64,000 bases of DNA, from positions 5,712,501 to 5,776,500 of the forward strand of contig NZ_AP024745.1 of the NCBI RefSeq assembly GCF_019704555.1, given 5' to 3'. This document shows positions 18,073 to 27,257 of this stretch, piece after piece. The position numbers and the translations under genes were made by a program. The stretch is from Actinoplanes sp. L3-i22. Its GTDB lineage: Bacteria > Actinomycetota > Actinomycetes > Mycobacteriales > Micromonosporaceae. Numbering within the stretch: the stretch's first letter is position 1; every line of letters begins with the position of its first letter. The notes beneath the pieces are model-generated. The model ran no database searches and was not told the DNA's origin. It saw nothing but the letters and a program-made list of their open reading frames with translations.

Positions 18073-18792
18073 TCAGGTGATGCCGTCCAGGACGATCTCC
18101 AGGTTGTGCCGGAACGTCTCCTCCGGACTGAGGTGGGCGCCCTCCACGACCAGCCGGGCGACCGTCGGATAGCGCCCGGTCGCCAGCATCCGGCGCAGGT
18201 AGGGCCCGTTGGCGGACTGCCAGCGGGCCACGTCGGTGCCGGTCGACCGGGCGGTGCGCCGCTCGGTGATCTCCCGCCGGAGCGACCCGGCGAGGAACGC
18301 GTTGAGCGCGCTCAGCGCCCGCTGCAGCTCGTCCACGTCCCGGATGCCGGGGGCCCGGTCGAGCGCGGCCGCGGTCGCCTCGCCCACGGCGAGCGCGTGC
18401 GGGCCCAGGTGCGGCCGCCCGCCGAGCAGGTCGGCGAACCACTCGTGGTCGAGGGCGACCTCCCGGGTCCGGTGCACGAGGGCCAGCACCGTGGCCCGCC
18501 ACCCGGCCGGGAGCTCGGCCTCGGCGATCCGCGCGTACACCGCGTCGACCATCAGATCCAGCAGCTCGGACCGGTTGGTCACGTAGTCGTAGAGCCGCAT
18601 CGGGCCGACCCCGAGCTCCTTGGCGATCTTGCGGATCGACAGCGCGTCGAGGCCGTCCGCGTCGGCCAGCCGCATCGCGGCGGCGGCGATCTTCGCCCGG
18701 CTCAGCGGCACCGGCGCCGCGCGCGGCTGGGGCTCGGGGCGTTCCCAGACGGGCAGGGGTGCGCTACCGTACGGCGTATCCATGAGGTACAT
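18073..18792 (-). CDS. TetR/AcrR-family repressor
   Basis: A 239-residue regulator. A proline-rich N-terminus leads into the TetR helix-turn-helix (SRAKIAAAAMRLADADGLDALSIRKIAKELGVGPMRLYDYVTNRSELLDLMVD, residues about 31-85), followed by an all-helical ligand domain of the TetR_C type. It is divergent from the flavin monooxygenase at 18813, with only 20 bases between starts, so it almost certainly controls that gene. The start is ATG 18792 or ATG 18783. No ribosome site is visible and the mRNA may be leaderless. The operator overlaps its own first codons. Confidence 0.88.
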   Translation of the reverse strand: MYLMDTPYGSAPLPVWERPEPQPRAAPVPLSRAKIAAAAMRLADADGLDALSIRKIAKELGVGPMRLYDYVTNRSELLDLMVDAVYARIAEAELPAGWRATVLALVHRTREVALDHEWFADLLGGRPHLGPHALAVGEATAAALDRAPGIRDVDELQRALSALNAFLAGSLRREITERRTARSTGTDVARWQSANGPYLRRMLATGRYPTVARLVVEGAHLSPEETFRHNLEIVLDGIT

Positions 18793-18801
18793 CGTACGGT
18801 A
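18765..18801. promoter_or_regulatory. Operator-like inverted repeat in TetR/monooxygenase gap
   Basis: A perfect 9-bp inverted repeat, TACCGTACG (18765-18773) and CGTACGGTA (18793-18801), spans the TetR start and ends 11 bases before the monooxygenase ATG. CCGTACGG at 18767 is itself a palindrome. The position fits autoregulation plus repression of the divergent gene. Confidence 0.6.
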
Positions 18802-18812
18802 AGGAGTCGACG

Positions 18813-19940
18813 ATGCACATCGCGATCGCCGGAGGTGGCCTCGGCGGCCTGACCCTGGCCCGGATCCTGCACCGCCACGGCATCGGCGCGGCGGTCTACG
18901 AACGCGAGGCCGGCCGCGCCGCCCGGGGCCAGGGCGGCCTGCTCGACCTGCACCCGGAGTCCGGGCAGAAGGCGCTGGACGACGCGGGCCTGACCGCCGA
19001 ATTCCGCTCCGAGGCCCGCCCGGAGGGGGAGGAGCACCGCATCCTCGACCCGGCCGGCCGCACCCTCGTGCACCACCTGCCGCGGCCCGGGTCGTTCGCC
19101 GGGCGCCCCGAGATCGACCGCGGCGTCCTGCGCGACCTCCTGCTCGACGCGCTGCCCGAGGAGACGGTGTCCTGGTCGCGGCGGCTGGTCGCGGCGGCGC
19201 CACGACCCGGCGGCGGCTACGAGCTGACCTTCGACGGCGGCCACCGGGCCGGGTGCGACGTGCTGATCGGCGCGGAGGGCGCGCGCTCGGTGGTCCGCCC
19301 ACTGCTCACCGGGACGACGCTGGCGCCGGTGGGCACCCTGGTCGAGCTCACCATCGGGGACCCCGACGCGCGCCACCCGGAGCTCGCCGAGCTGGTCGGC
19401 CCGGGCAACCTCTGGTGCGTCGGGGAGTGCCGGATCCTGGCGGCCCAGCGCCTCGGCGACAGCATCCGGGTCGGCGTCTCGCTGCCCGCCGACGACCGCG
19501 ACCCGGACGTCTACCGGGACAAACGCGCCCTGCTGGAGCTGTTCGACGGCTGGAGCCCCCGGCTGACCGCGCTCCTCGAACCCGGGGACAACCCACCGAC
19601 GGTACGACGTATCGAGACGATGCCCGCCGACCCGGGCTGGACCCACCGGCCCGGCGTCACCCTGATCGGTGACGCCGCGCACCTGATGCCACCGGTCGGC
19701 GAGGGCGCCAACCAGGCCATGCTCGACGCCGCCGAACTGGCCGCCGCGCTGATCGCCGACCCGGCCTCGGCGATCCGGACGTACGAGGAGGCGATGTTCA
19801 CCCGGATCCGGCCGATCGCCGAGAGGTCCGCCCGGATCCAGGCCATGATGCTGTCCCCGACCGCGGCCGACGACCTGGTCCGCTTCTTCACCCCGGCCGC
19901 CGAGCGCGGGCGGCCGGAGACCCCGGCCGTCGCGCGCTGA
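18813..19940 (+). CDS. FAD-dependent monooxygenase (TetX/PHBH-like)
   Basis: A 375-residue flavoprotein. The FAD dinucleotide-binding motif IAGGGLGGLTLARILHRHGI is at residues 5-24, the DG-like motif CDVLIGAEGARSVVR sits mid-protein, and the GD motif TLIGDAAHLMPPVGEGANQAMLDA is near residue 285. This class hydroxylates aromatic or tetracycline-like substrates using NAD(P)H and oxygen. Strong AAGGAG ribosome site 7 bases before ATG 18813. Control by the divergent TetR suggests induction by a xenobiotic or antibiotic substrate. TetX-like drug inactivation is possible but not shown. Confidence 0.88.
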   Translation: MHIAIAGGGLGGLTLARILHRHGIGAAVYEREAGRAARGQGGLLDLHPESGQKALDDAGLTAEFRSEARPEGEEHRILDPAGRTLVHHLPRPGSFAGRPEIDRGVLRDLLLDALPEETVSWSRRLVAAAPRPGGGYELTFDGGHRAGCDVLIGAEGARSVVRPLLTGTTLAPVGTLVELTIGDPDARHPELAELVGPGNLWCVGECRILAAQRLGDSIRVGVSLPADDRDPDVYRDKRALLELFDGWSPRLTALLEPGDNPPTVRRIETMPADPGWTHRPGVTLIGDAAHLMPPVGEGANQAMLDAAELAAALIADPASAIRTYEEAMFTRIRPIAERSARIQAMMLSPTAADDLVRFFTPAAERGRPETPAVAR

Positions 19941-19953
19941 CGGCCGGCGGGGT
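19919..19953. terminator. Bidirectional terminator
   Basis: CCCCGGCCGTC (19921-19931) pairs with GACGGCCGG-c-GGGG (19939-19952) with one bulged base. It overlaps the 3' ends of the convergent monooxygenase and kup genes. Confidence 0.6.
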
Positions 19954-21890
19954 CAGACCTCGATGTGTGAGCCCATGATGACCGTGCGGTCGCGGGGCAG
20001 CCCGAAGTACTCCGCGGCGTCCGCCGTGATGTACGAGGTCGCGATGAACAGCCGCTTGCGCCACGGCGCCATCGACGGCGCGCGCCCGGCCCGCAGCTCG
20101 ATCTTCGACAGGAAGTAGGACGCCCGGTCCAGCTCCAGGTCGCCCTCGGTCGCGTCGGCCGGGATCAACCGCATCGCGGCCGGCACGTCCGGCGTCTCCA
20201 TGTACCCGAAGCGGGCGGTCACGTAGATGATGCCGTCGTCGCCGTACCCCAGGTCGTCCACGATGATCCGCTCCTCGACCGCGATCCGCGGCACCGGCTC
20301 GGTGGTCAGCGACATCACCACGACGTTGTCGTGCCGCACGTGGTTGTGCTCCACGTTGGCGCGCAGGGCCAGCGGCGCGGTCTGGGTGCCCCGGTTCAGG
20401 AAGATCGCCGTGCCGGGGACCCGCTGGATCGTGGACTCGTCGCTGTGCAGCCCGCCGACGAACTCGCGCAGCGAGCCCTCCCGCCGGTCCCGCTCCGCGG
20501 TGACGATCTTGCGGCCCCGCTGCCACGTCGTCATCAGCGTGAACGCGGTCAGCGCGATCAGCAGCGGCAGCCACGCGCCGTGCGCGAGCTTGGTCAGGTT
20601 CGCGCCGACGAACAGCAGATCGACCGCGAGCAGCAGCGACGCGCCGCCGATCATCACCCAGAGCGGCGCGCCCCAGCGGTTGCGGGCGACGTAGAAGAAG
20701 ACCAGCGTGGTGATGGTGATCGTGCCGGTCACCGCCATGCCGAACGCGTAGGCCAGCGCCGCCGAGCTGCGGAACGCGAAGACCAGGGTCAACACCGAGA
20801 ACATCAAGAGCCAATTGATCCACGGTACGTAGATCTGCCCGGCCGACGACTCGGAGGTGTGCACGATCCGCAGCCGCGGCAGGTATCCGAGCTGCGCGGC
20901 CTGCGAGGCGACCGAGTACGCGCCGGTGATCACCGCCTGCGAGGCGATGACCGTGGCCGCGGTGGCCAGCAGCACCATCGGGATCCGCCCCCAGCCCGGC
21001 ACGAGCAGGAAGAACGGGCTGCTGATGTGGGCCGGGTCGTCGAGGATCAGCCCGCCCTGGCCCAGGTAGCTCAGCGTGCACGCGGGCAGCACCAGGAACA
21101 GCCAGCCGCGGGTGATCGCCCGGCGCCCGAAGTGCCCCATGTCGGCGTAGATCGCCTCGGCGCCGGTGACCGCGAGCACGATCGCTGCCAGGGCGAAGAA
21201 GGCAATCCCGAAATGCCCGGTCAGAAAGCCCACCGCGTACGTCGGGGAAAGCGCTTTGAGAATTTCCGGGTGCCCGGCGATGCCGCTGACGCCGCACGCG
21301 CCGATCGACGCGAACCAGAGGATCATCACGGGACCGAAGACCCGGCCGACGGCCGCCGTGCCCCGCCGCTGGACCAGGAACAACGCCACGATGATCACCG
21401 CGGTGACCGGCACCACCAGCTCACCCAGCGACGGCTCGACGACCTTGACGCCCTCCACCGCGGACAGCACCGAGATGGCCGGCGTGATCATGCTGTCGCC
21501 GAAGAACAGCGAGGCGCCGAAGAGCCCCACCCCGGCCAGGACGAAGGCCGCCTTCTGCCCGCGCTCCCCGCTCCAGCGCCGCAGCAACGCGATCAGCGCC
21601 ATGATGCCGCCCTCGCCGTCGTTGTCGACGCGCATCGCCAGCAGCACGTAGGTGACCGTCACGATGATCATCACGGACCAGAAGATCAGCGACACCACGC
21701 CGAGCACGTTCTCCGTGCTCACCGGCACCGGGTGCGGGTCGTCCGGGTTGAACACGGTCTGCAGCGTGTAGATCGGGCTGGTGCCGATGTCCCCGAACAC
21801 CACACCCAGCGCGCCGATGACGATCGCGAGGCGCGCGGAGTCCCGTACGCCGGAATGGTGTTTCTCGGTCTTGATCTGCGGCGCGGCCAC
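19953..21890 (-). CDS. kup: Kup potassium uptake protein
   Basis: A 645-residue K+/H+ symporter of the KUP/HAK/KT family. The signature GALGVVFGDIGTSPIYTLQ is near the N-terminus, followed by about 12 membrane helices, with LLRRWSGERGQKAAFVLAGVG, FGDSMITPAISVLSAVEG, AEAIYADMGHFGRRAI and GAYSVASQAAQLGYLPR. The C-terminal cytosolic domain ends FFGLPRDRTVIMGSHIEV. GTG start at 21890 was chosen because GGGAG precedes it by 6-7 bases and the family alignment begins there; an upstream ATG at 21986 would add 32 unlikely residues. The gene is monocistronic. Confidence 0.95.
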   Translation of the reverse strand: MAAPQIKTEKHHSGVRDSARLAIVIGALGVVFGDIGTSPIYTLQTVFNPDDPHPVPVSTENVLGVVSLIFWSVMIIVTVTYVLLAMRVDNDGEGGIMALIALLRRWSGERGQKAAFVLAGVGLFGASLFFGDSMITPAISVLSAVEGVKVVEPSLGELVVPVTAVIIVALFLVQRRGTAAVGRVFGPVMILWFASIGACGVSGIAGHPEILKALSPTYAVGFLTGHFGIAFFALAAIVLAVTGAEAIYADMGHFGRRAITRGWLFLVLPACTLSYLGQGGLILDDPAHISSPFFLLVPGWGRIPMVLLATAATVIASQAVITGAYSVASQAAQLGYLPRLRIVHTSESSAGQIYVPWINWLLMFSVLTLVFAFRSSAALAYAFGMAVTGTITITTLVFFYVARNRWGAPLWVMIGGASLLLAVDLLFVGANLTKLAHGAWLPLLIALTAFTLMTTWQRGRKIVTAERDRREGSLREFVGGLHSDESTIQRVPGTAIFLNRGTQTAPLALRANVEHNHVRHDNVVVMSLTTEPVPRIAVEERIIVDDLGYGDDGIIYVTARFGYMETPDVPAAMRLIPADATEGDLELDRASYFLSKIELRAGRAPSMAPWRKRLFIATSYITADAAEYFGLPRDRTVIMGSHIEV

Positions 21891-22031
21891 AGCGGTCTCC
21901 CTCGATGCGCGTGACCGCGGCGACGATGCCGCGGCAATACCGCGCGTGAGGATACTCGCGGCCCACCACCCGCAACGGATCACCACCGGTCCGGCTCGAG
22001 CGCCGAGTCGATCGCTCCGGGCCGGGCGGGC

Positions 22032-22068
22032 GCGGTGCTCACGCCGTACCCGAGCAGGGTCTTGATTC
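22032..22068 (-). repeat. Short dispersed repeat, copy 1
   Basis: Read on the minus strand, the 20-mer GGGTACGGCGTGAGCACCGC (22051-22032) preceded by ATCAAGACC is repeated at 44624-44660. Both copies begin within a few bases after a stop codon, here that of the GGDEF-EAL gene. Confidence 0.6.
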
Positions 22069-24270
22069 TCAGCGTGGCCGGGGTGAGTCGGGAATCGTGG
22101 TGCCGCTGACGAAGGCGGCGAAGTCGGTGGGGGAGAGGGGTTTGGCGTAGAGGTAGCCCTGGCCGATGTCGCAGCCGAGTGCGCGCAGCTCGGCCGCCTG
22201 TGGTTCGGTCTCGACGCCCTCGGCGACGGTGGCCAGGTGCAGGACCTGGGAGAGGCGGACGATCGCGCCGGCGACCGCGGAGCCCTCCGGGGTGTCGTCG
22301 AGCTCGGCGACGAAGCTGCGGTCGATCTTGAGGATGTCGACCGGCAGGCGGGTGAGGTACTGCAGGGACGAGTACCCGGTGCCGAAGTCGTCGATGGCGA
22401 TGCGGATGCCGTGTTCGCGCAGCACCCGCAGGGCGGCGATCCCGCCGGTGTCGTCGACCAGGGCCGACTCGGTGACCTCGAGGACCAGGCGGCGCGGGTC
22501 GGCGCCGACCCGGTCGAGGACGGCCAGGATGTCGTGCACGATCGCCGGCTCGCGCAGCTGGCGGGGCGAGAGGTTGACGCTCATGTGCAGGTGCTCGCCG
22601 CCGGGGACCGCCGCGAGCTGGATCAGGGCCTGTTCGAGGACCCACAGGCCGATGTCGTTGATCGCCCCGGAGCGCTCGGCGACCGGGATGAACCGGACCG
22701 GGGAGATCGGGCCGCGGGTCGGGTGCTGCCAGCGGATCAGCGCCTCGGCGGCGATCGGCCGCCCGCTGATCAGGTCGACCTGCGGCTGGTAGAGCACGTG
22801 CAGCTCGTCGCGGTCCAGGGCGTGCTGCAGGTCCTCGGCGAGGGCGGCGTCGTCGGCGCGGTGGTCGATCATCGACGGCTCGTAGCGGGCGTAGCGGTGA
22901 CTGCCGGCCCGTTTGCTGTGGTACATCGCGGTGTCGGCCTGCCGCAGCAGCACCTTGCTGTCGTAGCCGGCCGGCGCGGTGGCGATGCCGATGCTGGCCC
23001 GCACCGGCACCAGGTCCTCGTCGAAGCGGGCCGGATGCCCGGCGGCGACGGCCAGGATGCGCTGCGCCGCGGCGATCGCGTCGTTGACGTGGCCGGTGTC
23101 GGCGAGCAGGACGGCGAACTCGTCCCCGCCGATCCGGGCGCACACGTCGACGCCGCGGACCGCGGCCCGCAACTGCCGGCCGACGTGGGTCAGGAACGCG
23201 TCGCCGGCGGCGTGCCCGTAGGCGTCGTTGACCAGCTTGAAGCCGTCCAGGTCGATGAGCAGCAGCGCGGCCGGGTCGCCGCGCTTGGCGGTCCGGTCCA
23301 GGGCCTGATCGAGGCCGGCCCGGTTGCACAGGCCGGTCAGCGTGTCGGTGGTGAGCTGGTCGTGGCTCTGCCGGACGGAGATCAGCTGGCGCCAGGCGGC
23401 GCCGCCGGTCATCACGGTCAGCCCGCAGACCAGGCCGCCCCAGGGCAGCAGCTGCCCCTCCCGGATCGTCACCGTCGCCATCAGCAGGCAGCCGGTCAGC
23501 ATCGCGGCCAGCGGCAGATGGGTGGCCCAGGCGGGCGGGCCGCTGGTCCGGGCGGTGAACGGCAGCCCGGCCCGGGCGACGGTGAGCACCGGGGCGAGCG
23601 TCATCAGCAGGTCGGCCACGGCCAGCCCGGACAGCAGCCGTGGGTCCTGGGTGAACAGCCAGGTCAGGTCGACGACCAGGTAGAGCGCCAGGCTCCCGGC
23701 GAAGAGCGTGACCGGCGCCGCGAACCGGCTGACCGCGCCACCCAGGATGATCGCGGCGACCGCGGTCAGCAGCAGCACGTCGCCCAGCGGCCAGCCGATC
23801 GTGGCGACGCTGGGGTCCGTGCCGGTCCGGTGGGCCAGCACCGGCTCGATCGCGAAGTACCAGATCGACATGAACCCGGCGGCCAGCACCGCGACCAGCT
23901 CGGCCACCAGGGCGGTCTTCGCGCGGCCGGTGAACCGCCGCGAGATCGAGGCGAACACGCCGGCCGCGAGCAGCCCGAACATCAGCAGCCGGGTGATCCC
24001 CGCGACCGACTGCCAGGACAGCATCAGGCCCGCGGTGCAGAGCGCGGACGCGGCCCGGCCGGCGGCGATCAGGCGCCACGGGCCGAGGCCGCTGGGGCTG
24101 GTCCGGGCGGCGCGCCAGCTGTACCGGGCGCCGATCAGGTTCAGCACCAGGATGATCGGCGCGACGATCCGGTTGTCGAATCCGGCGAGCAGCAGCCCGG
24201 CCGGCACCGTCGCGATCAGGGCGAGGGCGACCGGCGACCGACGCCACCCGGCCAGGATCCACGAGGTCAC
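22069..24270 (-). CDS. Membrane GGDEF-EAL protein (c-di-GMP enzyme)
   Basis: A 733-residue protein with about eight predicted N-terminal membrane helices (to roughly residue 300), a GGDEF domain (RIGGDEF, residues 381-385) and an EAL domain (EAL at 509-511, then EVTES, DDFGTGYSS, KIDRSF, EGVETE, GQGYLYAKPL). Both domains keep the residues needed for c-di-GMP synthesis and hydrolysis, so it may be bifunctional or have one domain regulatory. GTG start at 24270 overlaps the TGA of the upstream GGDEF gene (GTGA), so the two are translationally coupled. The membrane part presumably senses an unknown signal. Confidence 0.92.
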   Translation of the reverse strand: MTSWILAGWRRSPVALALIATVPAGLLLAGFDNRIVAPIILVLNLIGARYSWRAARTSPSGLGPWRLIAAGRAASALCTAGLMLSWQSVAGITRLLMFGLLAAGVFASISRRFTGRAKTALVAELVAVLAAGFMSIWYFAIEPVLAHRTGTDPSVATIGWPLGDVLLLTAVAAIILGGAVSRFAAPVTLFAGSLALYLVVDLTWLFTQDPRLLSGLAVADLLMTLAPVLTVARAGLPFTARTSGPPAWATHLPLAAMLTGCLLMATVTIREGQLLPWGGLVCGLTVMTGGAAWRQLISVRQSHDQLTTDTLTGLCNRAGLDQALDRTAKRGDPAALLLIDLDGFKLVNDAYGHAAGDAFLTHVGRQLRAAVRGVDVCARIGGDEFAVLLADTGHVNDAIAAAQRILAVAAGHPARFDEDLVPVRASIGIATAPAGYDSKVLLRQADTAMYHSKRAGSHRYARYEPSMIDHRADDAALAEDLQHALDRDELHVLYQPQVDLISGRPIAAEALIRWQHPTRGPISPVRFIPVAERSGAINDIGLWVLEQALIQLAAVPGGEHLHMSVNLSPRQLREPAIVHDILAVLDRVGADPRRLVLEVTESALVDDTGGIAALRVLREHGIRIAIDDFGTGYSSLQYLTRLPVDILKIDRSFVAELDDTPEGSAVAGAIVRLSQVLHLATVAEGVETEPQAAELRALGCDIGQGYLYAKPLSPTDFAAFVSGTTIPDSPRPR

Positions 24271-25700
24271 GACGCGGCTGCCGGGAGGAGCGGTTCGGTG
24301 GTGATCCGGGCCCGTCCGGCGTGCTTGCTCGCGTACAGCAGCTCGTCGGCGCGATGCAGAAGACCTTCCGGGCTTTCCCGTACGTCCCAGCGGGCCAGGC
24401 CGGCCGAGAACGTCTGGCCGGAGGGTGTGGCGGCCAGCAGCCGCTCCAGGACCCCGGTCGCCTCCGCGGCCGTGCAGCCGGTGAAGAGCAGCCCGAACTC
24501 CTCCCCGCCGTACCGGGCCAGCAGGTCGCCGTCGCGCACGTGGGCGCGCCAGGCGGCCGCCGCGGTGGCCAGCAGCTCGTCGCCGGCCTGGTGGCCGTAC
24601 GCGTCGTTGAACGCCTTGAAGTTGTCCAGGTCGACCAGGGCGACGAACAGCGACTGCCCGGTGAAGGTCTGCTCGGTGACCGCCTCGGCGAGCCGTTCGT
24701 CCCACTGGCGGCGGTTGGCCAGGCCGGTGAGGGCGTCCTGCCGGGCCAGCAGGGTCAGCCGCTCGGCCTGGCTCTCGATGCGCCGGACCAGCCCGGCCAT
24801 CCGTACCGCGACCAGCAGGAACAGGATGACCGAGGTGATCCCGGTGGCCAGCCAGTCCTGCCCGGCCCGGCCGGTGGCGCCCTGGTACAGCCCGACCGCC
24901 GGGGCGAGCAGGACGATCGCGGTGAGCAGGAACAGCCGGGGCCGGACGAACGCCGGCGGCCGGCGCAACGGCACGGTCAGCCGCCGCATCGACGGGTGCA
25001 GGGCGGCCGCGGCGACCAGGGTGTTGGCGAGCAGCGCGATGGCGTCGACCGATCCGGTCAGGTCGAACCGCGGGTCCGGGACGACGATCACCAGGATGTC
25101 CCCGACGGCGGTCAGGACCAGGGCGGTCAGCAGCAGCCGGTAGCTGACGGTCCGGGCGCCGGGGGTGGTCACCAGCAGCGAGCCGAGGACGAACAGGGCG
25201 ATGTCGCCGCCCGCGATCACCACGGCCAGCACCTTCCCGGTCCATGGCGTGCCGCCGGCCGCGACGTCGTCGCCGAGCACGAAGACCCAGTAGAGCAGCC
25301 ACAGGCTGGTCGCGACCAGGCCGGCGTCGATCCAGGCGGTCCGGTCGTGGGCCCGGGCGCGGCCCCGGATCAGCCCGGCCAGCGCCCAGCAGATCAGCGG
25401 GTAGCCGGCCAGCTCCAGCAGGTCCGCGGTGCGCGACCAGCCGGGCGCGCCGGTCACCCGGTTGATCACCGTGCTCACCAGCCACACCGTGAGGCCCGCG
25501 ATGAAGGTGTGCCAGGTCGCCGGCTGCCGCGGGCGGTAGTGGGCGACGGCGCGGACCACGATCGCCAGGCAGAGCCCGCCGACCAGGGCGTACGCGACGG
25601 CACGGATCAGGCCGGCGGCGGGCAGCAGCGCGTACCCGGCAGTGGCGGCGGCGCCGACGGCGACACAGCTCTGCCAGGCCGGGCGGCCGTTGATCGCCAT
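24267..25700 (-). CDS. Membrane GGDEF diguanylate cyclase
   Basis: A 477-residue protein with about nine to ten predicted membrane helices up to residue 300, then a GGDEF domain (DALTGLANRRQWDERL, VDLDNFKAFNDAYGHQAGDELL, RYGGEEF with active-site GGEEF at 398-402). It should make c-di-GMP from two GTP. It has no EAL domain and no obvious RxxD inhibitory site. It starts at ATG 25700 and is followed without a gap by the GGDEF-EAL gene, giving a make-and-break pair under one promoter. In actinomycetes c-di-GMP controls development and the membrane. Confidence 0.92.
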   Translation of the reverse strand: MAINGRPAWQSCVAVGAAATAGYALLPAAGLIRAVAYALVGGLCLAIVVRAVAHYRPRQPATWHTFIAGLTVWLVSTVINRVTGAPGWSRTADLLELAGYPLICWALAGLIRGRARAHDRTAWIDAGLVATSLWLLYWVFVLGDDVAAGGTPWTGKVLAVVIAGGDIALFVLGSLLVTTPGARTVSYRLLLTALVLTAVGDILVIVVPDPRFDLTGSVDAIALLANTLVAAAALHPSMRRLTVPLRRPPAFVRPRLFLLTAIVLLAPAVGLYQGATGRAGQDWLATGITSVILFLLVAVRMAGLVRRIESQAERLTLLARQDALTGLANRRQWDERLAEAVTEQTFTGQSLFVALVDLDNFKAFNDAYGHQAGDELLATAAAAWRAHVRDGDLLARYGGEEFGLLFTGCTAAEATGVLERLLAATPSGQTFSAGLARWDVRESPEGLLHRADELLYASKHAGRARITTEPLLPAAAS

Positions 25701-25849
25701 ACAACGGTGATCGGCATCTTCGGCTCAGGTGTGAGTGCTCCGGCCGGTTGGTTGCTGTCTGGCAACGAACTGGCGGGCCCCGGCCCGCTCGGCGGCACTT
25801 GTGGTCAGACTGTTCCGATGTCGCAGACCGAGGACCCGCCGGCCCGGGC

Positions 25850-27127
25850 ATGCAGCCGCTGATCCTCGACCCGGCCCGGCTGGCCGCCGTGCGACGCACC
25901 GGGCTGCTCGACACCGGCCCGGAGGAGGCGTTCGACCGGCTGACCCGGCTCGCCGCGACGCTGCTGGGCACGCCGTTCGCGTTCGTCACGATCGTCGACG
26001 ACACCCGGTCGTACTGGAAGAGCTGCGTCGGCGTGGCGAGCACCGACCCCGCCGACCGGCAGAACAGCGTCGAGGAGTCGTTCTGCCAGTACGTCATCGG
26101 CACCGGCACCGAGCTGATCGTGCCGGACGCGCGGGCCGACCCGCGGACCGCGGGCAACCCGTCGATCGAGCTGATGGGCGTCGCCGCGTGGGCCGGCTTC
26201 CCGGTCCGCGCCCCGGACGGGCACGTGCTGGGGACGTTCTGCGCCGTCGACACCTCGGTCCGGGAGTGGACCCCGCACGACATCGCGGTCCTGGAGACGA
26301 TGTCCCAGGCCGCCGCCGGGGAGATCGCCCTGCGCGCGGCCGTCGAGGACGCGGAGAACGCCGCCGCGCGGGCCGAGGAACTGGCCGAGACGTTGCAGCA
26401 GAGCCTGCTCCCGCCGCTGCTGCCGGACGTGCCCGGCGTCGAGATCGCGGTCCGCTACCGCCGGGCCGCCGCGGGCAAGGCGGACGTCTACGGCGACTTC
26501 TACGACGTGTTCCCGTCGGTGCGCGACTCGTGGGCCGTCGTCGTCGGGGACGTCGCCGGGAAGGGGCCGCAGGCGGCGCGGGTCACCGCCCTGGCCCGGT
26601 ACACGCTGCGGGCCGCCGCGGTGCGGTGCGCCACGCCGAGCACCAACCTCGGCGCGCTCAACGCCGCGCTGCTCGGCTGGTACACCGACGACCGGCGGTT
26701 CCTCACCGCCGCGTACGCCACCCTGCGGCCGCACCCGGACGGGATCAGCGTGCGGATCAGCTGCGGCGGCCACGACCCGGCCCTGATCCGCCGCGCCGAC
26801 GGCCGGATCCAGCCGCTGGGCCGGCACGGCCTGCTGCTCGGCTGGCGGCCCGAGCCGACCCTGCGCGACCAGCGGACGGTGCTGCGGCCCGGCGACAGCC
26901 TGGTCCTCTACACCGACGGGGTGACCGAGGGCCGCCGGGTGGACGACCGCACCCTGTTCGGCCCGGAACGGCTGCAGCAGGTCATCGCGGCCACCGCGGC
27001 GGACTCGGCCGAGCGGCTGGCCGCCGCGATCGACGAAGCGGTGACCACCTTCACCGGCGGCCACGCCGCCGACGACACCGCGATCCTGGTCGTCCACGTC
27101 CCGGCGGATCCCCGGCAGCAGCGCTGA
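25850..27127 (+). CDS. GAF-domain SpoIIE-type (PP2C) phosphatase
   Basis: A 425-residue cytoplasmic protein. A GAF domain at about residues 20-165 (FDRLTRLAATLLGTPFAFVTIVDDTRSYWKS, FCQYVIGTGTELIVPDARADPRT) is followed by a short coiled linker and a PP2C/SpoIIE domain (LQQSLLPPLLPDVPGVEIAVRYRRA, YGDFYDVF, VVGDVAGKGPQAA, YTDGVTEGR, DDTAILVV). Such enzymes dephosphorylate anti-sigma-factor antagonists. The Asp residues for metal binding are present. ATG 25850 is the best start; an in-frame GTG at 25748 gives a poor extension. Divergent from the c-di-GMP pair, perhaps co-regulated. Confidence 0.9.
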   Translation: MQPLILDPARLAAVRRTGLLDTGPEEAFDRLTRLAATLLGTPFAFVTIVDDTRSYWKSCVGVASTDPADRQNSVEESFCQYVIGTGTELIVPDARADPRTAGNPSIELMGVAAWAGFPVRAPDGHVLGTFCAVDTSVREWTPHDIAVLETMSQAAAGEIALRAAVEDAENAAARAEELAETLQQSLLPPLLPDVPGVEIAVRYRRAAAGKADVYGDFYDVFPSVRDSWAVVVGDVAGKGPQAARVTALARYTLRAAAVRCATPSTNLGALNAALLGWYTDDRRFLTAAYATLRPHPDGISVRISCGGHDPALIRRADGRIQPLGRHGLLLGWRPEPTLRDQRTVLRPGDSLVLYTDGVTEGRRVDDRTLFGPERLQQVIAATAADSAERLAAAIDEAVTTFTGGHAADDTAILVVHVPADPRQQR

Positions 27128-27257
27128 CGGCCCCGCCTCGGCAGAGCTCCATCCGCTGATCGTTGGCAAACTCCAAATAGGCGCTTGTATCCCGTTGTAA
27201 TACGCTGGCGGTGCACCGATTTTCCGCTCGTCCCGCCCAACAGCGGAGACCCGGCAA

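Noticed and set aside
18813..19940. Calling the flavin monooxygenase a tetracycline resistance gene (tetX)
   Set aside because: The general fold and TetR control fit, but substrate-specific residues cannot be verified, so only the family is stated.
24271..26283. N-terminal extension of the GGDEF-EAL frame reaching to 26283
   Set aside because: The extension is a shadow of the GGDEF gene and of the divergent phosphatase; the GTG at 24270 overlapping the upstream stop gives the real start.
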